A DNA stretch of 13,502 nt from Patescibacteria group bacterium (GCA_003524845.1 DQGR01000105.1:1143-14644), one strand, 5' to 3'. Shown: positions 1-7,173, counted from the first letter of the stretch. The notes: generated from the letters alone by a model not told the origin. Made by a program: numbers and translations.

Positions 1-1484
1 AAATCCATATCACCTGAAAAATCCTCAAGGCCGATAATATCAGTCAGGATTTTATATTTGTTTCCCAGGGTCATGAGTCCCATAGCAATGCCAGCTACCG
101 GATTTTTAATCGGAACTCCGGCATCCATAAGTGCAAGCGTTGAGCCACACGTGGAAGCCATGGAAGTCGAACCGTTTGACGACATGACCTCAGAAACCAG
201 GCGAATGGTATACGGAAATTTTTCTTCTGACGGGATCACGCTTAAAAGTGCCCGCTCAGCTAAAGCTCCGTGGCCAATTTCGCGGCGGCTCGGGAATCCC
301 ACCCGGCCAGTTTCACCAACTGAATACGGGGGGAAACTATAGTGATGCATATAGCGTTTTGACGCTTCTCCCATTGGACTCTCAATCAACTGTTCCATTG
401 AAGGCGAACCAAGAGTGGCAACCGTCAGCACTTGTGTCTGGCCGCGTTGAAACACACCGCTCCCGTGCGTACGTGGAAGTAGACTTACTTCGCAGCTGAT
501 TGCCCGCACTTCGTCTAATTTCCGGCCATCCGGCCGCGCCTCTTTGGTAATAATGTTGTCGCGGATTTTCTGTTTAACTAAATAATCCAGGGCTTTTTCA
601 ATTGCTTTTTTCTCATGCTGCTCTTCGAATTTCAGATAGATCTCGTCAATCAGCGCCATGTTTTCACTTTCATTTTCTTTGCTGACCCGTTCGGCAAGCA
701 GGGTGTCAATTTCTTTGTGGTAATCTTTCTTGAGCTTGTTTAGTAAAGCTTCATCAGGCAACGAACTTATAAATGACCACTTTTTAGGTTTAATTTCGTG
801 AGCCAACTCATTGATCACTGCCACAATTTTACCTGCTTCCTCCTGTGCGGTTGTAAATGCAGACAGAACAATCGATTCAGCTACTTCCTGAGCTCCGGCT
901 TCGATCATCAAAATTTTGCTACTAGTTGCGGAAACGACCAGATCCAGATCACAAAACGGCACTTCAGATTCAGCCGGATTTAAGAGAAAATGCCCCTGTT
1001 CGCCGTTTTTTGGCGGGACATAACCCAAACACACACCACCAATTGGGCCATTCCAGGGAATTGGTGAAATTGCGAGCGCCGCCGATACGGCGTTTAAGGC
1101 CACGACATTTGGTTCATTCTCACCATCAACTGATAAAATGGTCACCACTACTTGCACTTCGTCACCGTAACCCTTGGGAAATAACGGCCGAATTGAGCGG
1201 TCAATGAGGCGCGCGGAGAGAATTGCGTCATCAGACGGCCTGCCTTCGCGCTTGACCCAGCGGGAACCTTTGATTCTGCCGCCGGCATAGAGCCGTTCGA
1301 CGTACTCAACGCCCAGGGGAAAATAACCCAGGTCGGCTTTTGGTTTGGCAGCTACGACGGTAGCAAGCACCATGGTTTGGCCATATGAAGCAACGACCGC
1401 ACTGGTTGCCTGTTCGGCAAACCGACCAACTTCAAACTTGAGGGTTCTACCGCCAACCTCGAGAGATTTAGTAACTTGTTTCAT
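1..1484 (-). CDS. pnp: Polynucleotide phosphorylase (PNPase), 3' part cut by the window edge
   Basis: Phosphorolytic 3'-to-5' exoribonuclease of cytoplasmic mRNA turnover. I translated it by hand from the ATG at 1484; 494 residues are visible and the frame runs off the left edge. The first RNase PH-like core (about residues 1-150) has the family strings KREGRPSD, RLIDRSIRPLFP and NGPIGGV. A helical linker of roughly 150 residues follows. The second core begins at ARPDGRKLDEVRAIS (about 315) and contains SSNGSTSMAS (about 435-444), the phosphate-binding serine region. The last residues are LEDFSGDMD, carrying the two catalytic-site aspartates of the family (D488 and D494 here). The KH and S1 domains must lie outside the window. 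TAGGAA about 8 bases before the ATG is a weak SD. It follows rpsO after 145 bp, the classical rpsO-pnp order; I found no convincing promoter or terminator in that gap. Confidence 0.96.
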   Translation of the reverse strand, partial: MKQVTKSLEVGGRTLKFEVGRFAEQATSAVVASYGQTMVLATVVAAKPKADLGYFPLGVEYVERLYAGGRIKGSRWVKREGRPSDDAILSARLIDRSIRPLFPKGYGDEVQVVVTILSVDGENEPNVVALNAVSAALAISPIPWNGPIGGVCLGYVPPKNGEQGHFLLNPAESEVPFCDLDLVVSATSSKILMIEAGAQEVAESIVLSAFTTAQEEAGKIVAVINELAHEIKPKKWSFISSLPDEALLNKLKKDYHKEIDTLLAERVSKENESENMALIDEIYLKFEEQHEKKAIEKALDYLVKQKIRDNIITKEARPDGRKLDEVRAISCEVSLLPRTHGSGVFQRGQTQVLTVATLGSPSMEQLIESPMGEASKRYMHHYSFPPYSVGETGRVGFPSRREIGHGALAERALLSVIPSEEKFPYTIRLVSEVMSSNGSTSMASTCGSTLALMDAGVPIKNPVAGIAMGLMTLGNKYKILTDIIGLEDFSGDMD

Positions 1485-1629
1485 AGGTTTTTCCTAAAGA
1501 AAGCGGCAAAGGTGGAGTTATGAGGTGGCCTCGGTTATTTTACCAAAATAATCGGGATCACTTCACAAATCTCACGCCATGCCTGCCTTCTTTCCTTTCT
1601 GTTGTAGAAATTTATACAAAAAGCGCGGG

Positions 1630-1998
1630 TTACTTTAATTTCAGTTTTTTAGTAATGGTTTTATATCGCTCGTCACTTTTTTGGGCGAGGTAATTTAAGA
1701 GCCGGCGGCGTTTGGACACCATGCCGAGTAATCCGCGCCGGGAATGATTATCAGAAGGATTAGTCTTCAAGTGCAACACCAGTTTTTCGATTCGCTCGGA
1801 AAGCAGTGCCACCTGTACTTCTGGGCTGCCTGTATCGCCCTTTTTAGTTGCAAATAGCTCAATGATTTTGAGCTTGTCTTCGCCGGGAATGGTCGGTGCG
1901 ACAATTTTTACCGTATCTTTTTTAACCGACTTAGTAGGTTTTTTTGGGCTGGCTGTAGACTTGACGCCAGCGGCTGTCTTTTTAGTTTTGGTTGCCAT
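1630..1998 (-). CDS. rpsO: 30S ribosomal protein S15 with a Lys-rich N-terminal extension
   Basis: Primary 16S rRNA-binding protein of the small-subunit platform. The 122 residues exceed the usual ~89. The S15 core starts near residue 40 and shows DTGSPEVQVALLSERI, then HSRRGLLGMVSKRRRLLNYL, the conserved rRNA-binding segment, and ends in KLKLK. The first ~38 residues are an extension rich in Lys, Ala, Thr, Ser and Pro (MATKTKKTAAG, SPKKPTKSVKK) and likely disordered. No internal ATG lies between the first codon and the core, so the ATG at 1998 is the best start, and a promoter sits just upstream of it. The gene follows the DHH-like gene by 77 bp and precedes pnp. No clear SD is present. The S15 identity is certain; the role of the extension is unknown. 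Confidence 0.96.
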   Translation of the reverse strand: MATKTKKTAAGVKSTASPKKPTKSVKKDTVKIVAPTIPGEDKLKIIELFATKKGDTGSPEVQVALLSERIEKLVLHLKTNPSDNHSRRGLLGMVSKRRRLLNYLAQKSDERYKTITKKLKLK

Positions 1999-2030
1999 AC
2001 AAATATATTCTTGACTGAGTAACAGGGGTA

Positions 2031-2059
2031 ATTATACGGTATCTGAGCCGATTTAACAA
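2031..2059 (-). promoter_or_regulatory. Predicted sigma70-type promoter for rpsO(-pnp)
   Basis: On the minus strand, TTGTTA (2059-2054) is followed after exactly 17 bases by a perfect TATAAT (2036-2031). A start site near 2024 would leave a leader of about 25 bases before the rpsO ATG. It lies in the 77-bp gap after the DHH-like gene, so rpsO and pnp can be expressed apart from nusA-infB. The call rests on sequence match only. Confidence 0.7.
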
Positions 2060-2074
2060 GAAACTCATGAAAAA

Positions 2075-2947
2075 CTAGAGTAAACTACTCGCGCCCTTAT
2101 AAATCTTTGGCTTTAACCAGTCCGGCGGCAGTTGGTCTTCATCAGGTGCGGGCGCTGCGGCTTCGTTGCGGGGCAATTCTTCTTGAGCTGACGTAAATTG
2201 CGAAGTGACATTTTTACGCGCACCAGATTTCAGTAACCAGGCTGCGGTTTCAAATGTTTCTGCAGTTACTCCTGGTGTAGTAAAATTCCGGCTACCTGAC
2301 GCTAATCCATCATACAAATTTGCGGCAATATCTTCAGTGATGGGTAGTTTGGCAAGCTTTAGAAGTGCTACCATTAATTCTGACATCGTCACATCTACCT
2401 GCACCACATTCAATTTGCCGTATTTTCCGTTTGCAAGATTGGTATCAATAACCACAATCGGCTTTTCGGTAAACAGACTTTTATTTTCAGTATAGTTTTT
2501 ACCCAAAAGATCCGGGCTGGCGGCACCAATCGTGATAATTAGTTCAATTGTCCCACCGCTTGAGTTATAGTGGACGTTTTTTTCTGAGAAGAGATGTTGC
2601 GAACCCGCTCTCGGCTCAATCACCAGGTTAAATTTATCACCTTCAATATTATAGCTGACCCGGTCGATTGAACCTTCAATATAATCAAGTGAGATAATGA
2701 AGTTTTTATTGCTGATTTCGGTGACGACTTTATTAATGCCAATCAGGCGGTTCCAGTCAACCGTCACCGGGCGCGGACAACTGATCTTGACATTTTTACC
2801 AACCTGGGTCAGTGATAAATATAAGGCGAGCCCCGCAGCCATCGCATCCCGCGTACAGTTTTCCGGAAGTAATATGCTGATGCTCTGACTCCCGCTTACT
2901 CCGGCAAGCAGGTCTTTCAGTTGCTGTGGTTCAGTCGTAAAATTCAT
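2075..2947 (-). CDS. Degenerate DHH-family (NrnA/RecJ-like) phosphoesterase homologue, probably not catalytic
   Basis: No exact name can be given, but the protein follows the NrnA-type DHH fold. An N-terminal segment (SISILLPENCTRDAMAAGLALYLSLTQVGKNV) matches the family's 'H-x-x-x-D-x-D-A-x-G-S-x-x-x-L-Y' region. A later segment, PIVVIDTNLANGKYGKLNVV...SELMVALLKLAKLPITEDIAANLYDGLAS...FTTPGVTAETFETAAWLLKSGA, follows the region that normally carries 'IDHH', 'SSTAELV', 'T-x-x-IA-x-x-LY-x-GI-x-x-DTG-x-F'. The metal-binding residues are mostly gone: DHH reads DTN, and the DTG site reads SGSRN. An acidic, proline-rich tail ends in DWLKPKIYKGASSLL. I chose the ATG at 2947 (290 residues), 33 bp after infB; a TTG at 2971 in the same frame would add MASVCPKC. 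Neither start has a good SD. The slot after infB usually holds rbfA, and DHH proteins occur near it in many bacteria, which supports the family call. Function is unknown; RNA or nucleotide binding is an inference. Confidence 0.75.
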   Translation of the reverse strand: MNFTTEPQQLKDLLAGVSGSQSISILLPENCTRDAMAAGLALYLSLTQVGKNVKISCPRPVTVDWNRLIGINKVVTEISNKNFIISLDYIEGSIDRVSYNIEGDKFNLVIEPRAGSQHLFSEKNVHYNSSGGTIELIITIGAASPDLLGKNYTENKSLFTEKPIVVIDTNLANGKYGKLNVVQVDVTMSELMVALLKLAKLPITEDIAANLYDGLASGSRNFTTPGVTAETFETAAWLLKSGARKNVTSQFTSAQEELPRNEAAAPAPDEDQLPPDWLKPKIYKGASSLL

Positions 2948-2980
2948 ACATTTTGGGCAGACTGAAGCCAAATTACTTGT

Positions 2981-4441
2981 CTAAACAAGCAATTCCTTGC
3001 GTTTAAACGCGATTATACGGTCGTTTACGCGAAAGTCAAGTTTTTTCTCAAAAACAATCCCGCACTCACTCCCTACTTCTGTTTTCACCACATCTTTCTT
3101 GCTTTGGCGGAGCGACTTAATTTTTGTCTCGCCAATCTTTGTGTCACCTCGGGTAAGGCGCAGTAAATCTCCTTTTGCTATGCGTCCGCTCTCAATTTTG
3201 CAACCGGCAATCCGCTCGTTATCCATGGGGAACTCTACCAGAATAACCGCCTCACCCAAAATTTCTTCCTGGGCTTCCGGCTTATTGATAAGTTCAGCTA
3301 CTTCCCTAATTTCGTCGAGTAAGTCATAAATAATGGTATAGAGCTTAAAACGGACATTTTCTGTTTCGGCAAGCAGCCGTACACTACTTGCAATTTTAAC
3401 GTTAAAACCAATAATAATTGCCCGCGCCGACTTAGCCAGCAACACATCTGAGTCGGTAATGTCTCCGTTTCCGGCACTTACAAGCTCAGCCACCTCACCC
3501 AGATTTTCTTTAATCGCTTCAAGAGAACCTGCCACATCAACTTTGAGGATAATTCTGGGTTTTTTCTGCTCGTCAAGTGGCGGCAAGACAAATGGTCGTG
3601 GCGCAAACCGGGGATTTACAACGGCTGCGGTTTCCGAAGTAATTGCAGTGACCAGGGAACCAATTACCGGCAGCGCTTTCCAACCCATCACCTCAACCGG
3701 AAATCCCGGCGGAGCCACCTCGACTTCCCGACCAAGATCGTTATAGAGCGCGCGCACTTTTGCTTCAGTTGTTTCGGTGTATATAGTTTGTCCACGCTTT
3801 AATGTCCCGTTTTTAACAATCAGGGTCGCCAGCGGCCCTCTACGTTTGTCCATTTTTGCTTCGATGACTATCGCTTCCAGTGGCGCATTTGGGTCAGCGG
3901 TAATCCCTTTCAGTCCGGCAATCAATAAAATCGTATCAAGTAATTTATCGATGCCGACGCCGGTTTTTGCCGAAACCGGAAGCACGACGACATCGCCCCC
4001 GAATTTCTCAACCAGTACCTCAGCCCGCGCAAGTTCCGAAATTACTTTCTCGGCATTTGCTTCAGGTAAATCAATTTTATTGAGCGCGACCAGAAAGGGA
4101 ATACCCGCTGCCTTCAGGTGTTTAATCGACTCGATCGTCTGCGGTTTGACCCCCTCAGTTGCGGCAACTACCAGTATGCCAATATCAGCTGCCTGTACGC
4201 CACGGGAACGCATTTTGGCAAATGCTTCGTGTCCCGGTGTATCAATAAAGGTGATTTTTTGCAGCAAAAAATCAATTTGGTACGCGCCAATGTGTTGAGT
4301 AATTCCGCCAGCTTCCCGGTCAACGAGATGGGTTTTGCGAATTGTATCAAGCAGTGAAGTTTTACCGTGATCAACGTGCCCAAGCACGGCAACCACTGGC
4401 GGTCTGGAAGATAATACCGAAGTTTTGTGTTCGTTTTTCAT
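2981..4441 (-). CDS. infB: Translation initiation factor IF-2, minimal form
   Basis: GTPase that places initiator fMet-tRNA on the 30S subunit and promotes 50S joining. From the ATG at 4441 it has 486 residues, against roughly 700-900 in B. subtilis and E. coli. The G domain starts almost at once: GHVDHGKT (21-28), switch I GGITQHIGAYQ (from 45), DTPGHEAF (from 67), NKID (121-124) and SAK (157-159). The beta-barrel, linker-helix and fMet-tRNA-binding C2 regions follow, with the characteristic GxVxExGxECGI-like end (VKTEVGSECGIVFEKKLDFRVNDRIIAFK). The IF2_N and long N-terminal regions are absent, leaving only about 15 residues before the P-loop strand. A TTG at 4447 in the same frame is a less likely start. 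It lies 41 bp after nusA with no promoter seen in the gap, so co-transcription with nusA is likely. No SD was found. Confidence 0.97.
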   Translation of the reverse strand: MKNEHKTSVLSSRPPVVAVLGHVDHGKTSLLDTIRKTHLVDREAGGITQHIGAYQIDFLLQKITFIDTPGHEAFAKMRSRGVQAADIGILVVAATEGVKPQTIESIKHLKAAGIPFLVALNKIDLPEANAEKVISELARAEVLVEKFGGDVVVLPVSAKTGVGIDKLLDTILLIAGLKGITADPNAPLEAIVIEAKMDKRRGPLATLIVKNGTLKRGQTIYTETTEAKVRALYNDLGREVEVAPPGFPVEVMGWKALPVIGSLVTAITSETAAVVNPRFAPRPFVLPPLDEQKKPRIILKVDVAGSLEAIKENLGEVAELVSAGNGDITDSDVLLAKSARAIIIGFNVKIASSVRLLAETENVRFKLYTIIYDLLDEIREVAELINKPEAQEEILGEAVILVEFPMDNERIAGCKIESGRIAKGDLLRLTRGDTKIGETKIKSLRQSKKDVVKTEVGSECGIVFEKKLDFRVNDRIIAFKRKELLV

Positions 4442-4482
4442 ATGCAAGGTAGTTCTGGCAAAATAATACCGGTTTCATACGC

Positions 4483-5748
4483 TTATTCCTTAACGACTGC
4501 GTCTTTACTCTCACTGGAATCAGGCGTAGTTGCCGTCACTTCCGGAACAATTTCAGGTGCTTCGCTCACCACCGTAACCGGCTCTGCCGCATCTTCAATT
4601 TTGTCTGTCGTGGTAAGTTCTGCAACCGCTTCTTTAATTGCTTCGGTTGCCGCCTGTTCGGCTTCGGTAACTGGTGCTGTTTCAGTTATAGCTGTTGCAA
4701 CTGGCGGACTGGCTGCTGCTGGTTGCGTAGGTGCGCTTACCGTGCTAGTGTCATCTGCGACAACAATTGGGGTAGTACTTGCTGCGGCTGGTGGAGTTTT
4801 ACTTTTTAGATCAATTTTAATTCCGGTGAGTTTGGCTGCCAGGCGCACGTTTTGACCATCTCGGCCAATTGCGAGCGAAAGCTGATCTTCCGGCACCCAA
4901 GCCACTGCAGTTTTAACTCGTTCATCATATTCCACATTAATATCTTTAGCCGGAGCCAAAGCTGCGGTAATAAATTGCACCGGATCTGAACTCCACTGAA
5001 TAATGTCTACTTTTTCGCTTCCGCCTAATTCATTAATGACTGCCTGCACCCGTACGCCTTTTTGTCCGACGCAGGAGCCGACCGGATCCACTCCAGGTTG
5101 ACTCGAGTCAACCGCCACTTTACTGCGATTTCCAGCTTCGCGGGCGATTTCCTTAATCTCGACTGCCCCCTGCATTACCTCCGGCACCTCCCGCTTGAAT
5201 AACCCGGCTACCAGACTTTTGTGTGTGCGGGAAACGATAATTTCATTACCTTTATAGGTCTCCCTGATGCCTTCGATGTAAAAGGTAAGGCGCTGGTTTA
5301 ACCGATAGTGTTCTTTGGTAATTTGCTCAGTCGGCGGCATTACGGCATGCGCCCGGCCGATGTCGACGATAATATTTGAGCCGTCAAAGCGCAAGATCAT
5401 GCCGGAAACGATACTGCCGACTTTGGCTGAAAAATCAGTCAAAATTGCCTGTTTTTCCGCTTCCCGGATGCGTTGCAGTATCACTTGCTTGGCGGTTTGA
5501 GCGGCAATCCGGCCAAAACCCGGAGGAGTCACATCCTTGCCTTCTTTGAATATTTTAGCTTCACCATTATCAGGATTCAGTTCAACGGTAAAAAGTTCCA
5601 GTTCCTCTGGGGTCACTGGAACGTCTTTACGGTAGGCCGCGAGAATTGCGGCCTTAATCGTCTCAACTACCACCGTCGGGTCAATTCCCCGCTCAGTGGC
5701 TACTTGATTAAGAGCTAGTGCAAATTCGCTTCTGACTATTGCTGGCAT
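4483..5748 (-). CDS. nusA: Transcription termination/antitermination factor NusA
   Basis: RNA polymerase-associated factor that modulates pausing, intrinsic termination and antitermination. The 421 residues show the standard order: N-terminal polymerase-binding domain (about 1-107, with the family's FALALNQVATERGID start), S1 domain (about 108-175, VGSIVSGMILRFDGSNIIVDIGRAHAVMP), KH1 (NRSKVAVDS, then GSCVGQKGVRVQAVINEL, 224-241) and KH2 (LSLAIGRDGQNVRLAAKLTGIKIDL, about 290-314). Residues ~316-421 form a low-complexity tail of Ala, Thr, Pro, Val and acidic residues, replacing the acidic repeats found in some NusA proteins. It heads a nusA-infB unit. A sigma70-type promoter ends about 55 bases upstream, and a terminator-like hairpin lies between that promoter and the ATG. 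rimP, the usual upstream partner, is missing. No SD lies at a normal distance from the ATG. Confidence 0.97.
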   Translation of the reverse strand: MPAIVRSEFALALNQVATERGIDPTVVVETIKAAILAAYRKDVPVTPEELELFTVELNPDNGEAKIFKEGKDVTPPGFGRIAAQTAKQVILQRIREAEKQAILTDFSAKVGSIVSGMILRFDGSNIIVDIGRAHAVMPPTEQITKEHYRLNQRLTFYIEGIRETYKGNEIIVSRTHKSLVAGLFKREVPEVMQGAVEIKEIAREAGNRSKVAVDSSQPGVDPVGSCVGQKGVRVQAVINELGGSEKVDIIQWSSDPVQFITAALAPAKDINVEYDERVKTAVAWVPEDQLSLAIGRDGQNVRLAAKLTGIKIDLKSKTPPAAASTTPIVVADDTSTVSAPTQPAAASPPVATAITETAPVTEAEQAATEAIKEAVAELTTTDKIEDAAEPVTVVSEAPEIVPEVTATTPDSSESKDAVVKE

Positions 5749-5759
5749 GTTTACTTAAT

Positions 5760-5782
5760 AAAAAAGGCGGGAACTTCCCACC
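5760..5782 (-). terminator. Intrinsic terminator-like hairpin in the nusA leader, downstream of dnaJ
   Basis: Read on the minus strand, GGTGGG (5782-5777), a 5-base AAGTT loop and CCCGCC (5771-5766) are followed by six T (5765-5760). The stem has one G-U pair and can be lengthened at its base by pairing AGGA with the T run. It sits 70 bp after the dnaJ stop but 11 bp before the nusA ATG and downstream of the nusA promoter. It could therefore end the heat-shock transcript, attenuate nusA, or both. The perfect SD sequence AGGAGGTG (5786-5779) is built into its ascending arm. Confidence 0.7.
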
Positions 5783-5803
5783 TCCTGAATTTTAACCAGT
5801 ATG

Positions 5804-5832
5804 ATTCTACCACTCAAAAAAACATAAGTCAA
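5804..5832 (-). promoter_or_regulatory. Predicted sigma70-type promoter for nusA-infB
   Basis: On the minus strand, TTGACT (5832-5827), a 17-base spacer and TAGAAT (5809-5804) each match the consensus at five of six positions. A start site near 5797 gives a leader of about 50 bases that must pass the hairpin at 5782-5760 before the nusA ATG at 5748. The promoter begins only about 20 bp after the dnaJ stop. It is inferred from sequence alone. Confidence 0.75.
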
Positions 5833-5852
5833 TTAAATTTAGAGTGCACGCC

Positions 5853-6722
5853 TTACGAATGTCGTAGTTCTTCGAATAGTTCTTTTTGCCGGCGGTTTAA
5901 GTGCGTCGGAATTGCCACCATAATTTTCACGTACTGGTCGCCGCGGCCACCTCCGCGTACGTGCGGCACGCCTTTTTCCCGTAACCGCATGAGTGTCCCG
6001 GGTTGCACGCCGGCTTTGATATTGAGTTTTACGGTGCCGTCAATTGTTGGTACTTCATAAATGGTGCCGAGCGTAGCCTCAGCAACCGACAGGGAAATTT
6101 CTGTGTAAATGTCATAGTTATCACGCCGGAAGTTTTTATGTGGCCGGACGGAAATCACCACATCAAACTCGTCAAAGCGGATCCGCGTGCCTTCATCAAC
6201 ACCGGCCGGAATCTTAATAGTTTTGCGCTTACCCGCTACCTCCACTTCTTTGGATACGCCGTTGACTGCTTCCATAAAGTCAATTTGTAATGAGTATATT
6301 GGTTTGCGGGCCGCCCTTTGGCGGGCACCGAATGGTGAACCGCCGCCAAAAAACTGTTCGAAAATTTCAAACGGATCGGAAAAGCCGAAATCACCCATAT
6401 CACCGGTGGTTGTATATGACCAGGTAAACGGTCCTTGACTACCGGCTCTCCCAAACGGTGAACCGCCGCTAAACGGACTTTGACCCACACCGCCCTGTTG
6501 AAAGGCCGCATGGCCGAACTGGTCATACGTCTGCCGTTTTTGCGGATCAGATAATACCTCATAGGCTTCATTGACTTCTTTAAATTTCACTTCCGCATCC
6601 TTGGTCTTGTTTCGATCCGGATGCCACTGCAGCGCCTGCTTGCGATACGCAGCCTTGAGTTCCTGCTCATTGGCAGTTTTGGATACTCCTAAAATATCGT
6701 AGTAATCACGGGTAGTAGTCAT
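5853..6722 (-). CDS. dnaJ: DnaJ/Hsp40 co-chaperone without zinc finger (class B, CbpA-like architecture)
   Basis: J-domain partner that stimulates the DnaK ATPase and delivers unfolded clients. The 289 residues begin with a J domain (DYYDILGV at 6-13; catalytic HPD at 34-36; the AYEVLSDPQKRQTYD helix). A Gly/Phe-rich region follows (about 75-130, with PFSGGSPFGRAG and FGGGSPFGA), then the two beta-rich peptide-binding domains (KTIKIPAGVDEGTRIRF, KLNIKAGVQPGTLMRLREKGVPHVRGGGRGDQYVKI). The CxxCxGxG zinc-finger repeats of class A DnaJ are absent, and the protein has no cysteine at all. It is nevertheless the dnaJ of this operon, 23 bp after the 118-residue orphan and in the same direction as dnaK. 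No SD precedes the ATG. A class A DnaJ may exist elsewhere in the genome. Confidence 0.94.
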   Translation of the reverse strand: MTTTRDYYDILGVSKTANEQELKAAYRKQALQWHPDRNKTKDAEVKFKEVNEAYEVLSDPQKRQTYDQFGHAAFQQGGVGQSPFSGGSPFGRAGSQGPFTWSYTTTGDMGDFGFSDPFEIFEQFFGGGSPFGARQRAARKPIYSLQIDFMEAVNGVSKEVEVAGKRKTIKIPAGVDEGTRIRFDEFDVVISVRPHKNFRRDNYDIYTEISLSVAEATLGTIYEVPTIDGTVKLNIKAGVQPGTLMRLREKGVPHVRGGGRGDQYVKIMVAIPTHLNRRQKELFEELRHS

Positions 6723-6745
6723 AAAATTTCTAGATGTGAAAAAAT

Positions 6746-7102
6746 CTATTGATTTATATTACCTGAGTTATTCTCCAGTATTTCTTCAAAGTGTGCTAAT
6801 CTATCCATCACTGACTCTATTTCTGGAATCTTTGTTGTAAGATCTCGCATTATCTGATCTGAATGTGCCTCAAATTCATCTTCGTTAGAATACGTGGCTC
6901 TGATTTCCTTTACTTCTCCATAAAACTTATTATAAATTGCTTTTTCTTCATCAGTTAACCAGGAAAAAGCAGTTTTTACTTTATGCTCGCTATCAAATAG
7001 TCTACTATGCACTGATCGCAATTCTGCATCGGATAAACTGTCTAATTCTCGCATTATATTTTCTTCAGTAAAACTTACAGGATCTTCTTTTTTCTTACTC
7101 AT
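6746..7102 (-). CDS. AT-rich orphan gene between dnaK and dnaJ (118 residues, unknown function)
   Basis: I do not recognise this protein. It is an acidic, cysteine-free, probably all-helical cytoplasmic protein (ENIMRELDSLSDAELRSVHSRLF, LTDEEKAIYNKFYGEVKEI, IPEIESVMDRLAHFEEIL) with heptad-like hydrophobic spacing, no signal peptide and no membrane segment. It sits in the dnaK-to-dnaJ interval, 172 bp after dnaK and 23 bp before dnaJ, on the same strand. Base use differs from its neighbours: over 6781-6960 I counted 61 G+C in 180 bases (34%), clearly below the dnaK and dnaJ coding regions, and its codons favour A/T endings. That suggests recent acquisition or relaxed selection. The frame is open from an ATG with a plausible protein, so I take it as a real gene. 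No SD or clear promoter was found. A role in the chaperone system is a guess from position only. Confidence 0.7.
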   Translation of the reverse strand: MSKKKEDPVSFTEENIMRELDSLSDAELRSVHSRLFDSEHKVKTAFSWLTDEEKAIYNKFYGEVKEIRATYSNEDEFEAHSDQIMRDLTTKIPEIESVMDRLAHFEEILENNSGNINQ

Positions 7103-7145
7103 ACGTACTTGCTTAAAAAGTATGTAAAAACAATTTGTATTAATC

Positions 7146-7165
7146 GGGCGCGCTTACGCGCGCCC
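7146..7165 (-). repeat. Perfect GC hairpin with a GNRA tetraloop, dnaK-orphan intergenic
   Basis: On the minus strand GGGCGCGC is followed by GTAA and the exact complement GCGCGCCC: an 8-bp all-GC stem capped by a GNRA-type loop. It lies in the mRNA leader of the orphan gene, 44 bases before its ATG. No T run follows directly in that direction, so a simple terminator is doubtful. It more likely acts as an RNA stability or processing element, or is part of a dispersed palindrome family. Confidence 0.7.
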
Positions 7166-7173
7166 TTCTTTGT

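Noticed and set aside
58..1207. Several short plus-strand frames at the left end
   Set aside because: All are opposite the pnp coding frame, which I translated by hand through to the window edge with strong PNPase motifs.
1572..1580. ATG-GCG-TGA mini-frame upstream of pnp with purine-rich DNA before it
   Set aside because: Two codons only, about 90 bases from the pnp start, and no structure to suggest a leader peptide.
3777..4298. Open frame of 173 codons on the plus strand, antisense to infB
   Set aside because: It lies wholly opposite the conserved IF-2 G domain, with a Ser/Thr/Ala composition typical of a complement frame and no promoter or SD; infB is certain.
4427..4855. Plus-strand frame of 142 codons rich in Ser, Ala and Val, looking like a membrane protein
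   Set aside because: It is the mirror of the Ala/Thr/Glu-rich NusA tail; low-complexity coding DNA gives such a hydrophobic antisense frame by composition.
7146..7170. GC hairpin followed on the plus strand by TTCTTT, as a plus-strand terminator
   Set aside because: No plus-strand gene lies upstream to be terminated and the T run is interrupted; kept as a structural repeat instead.
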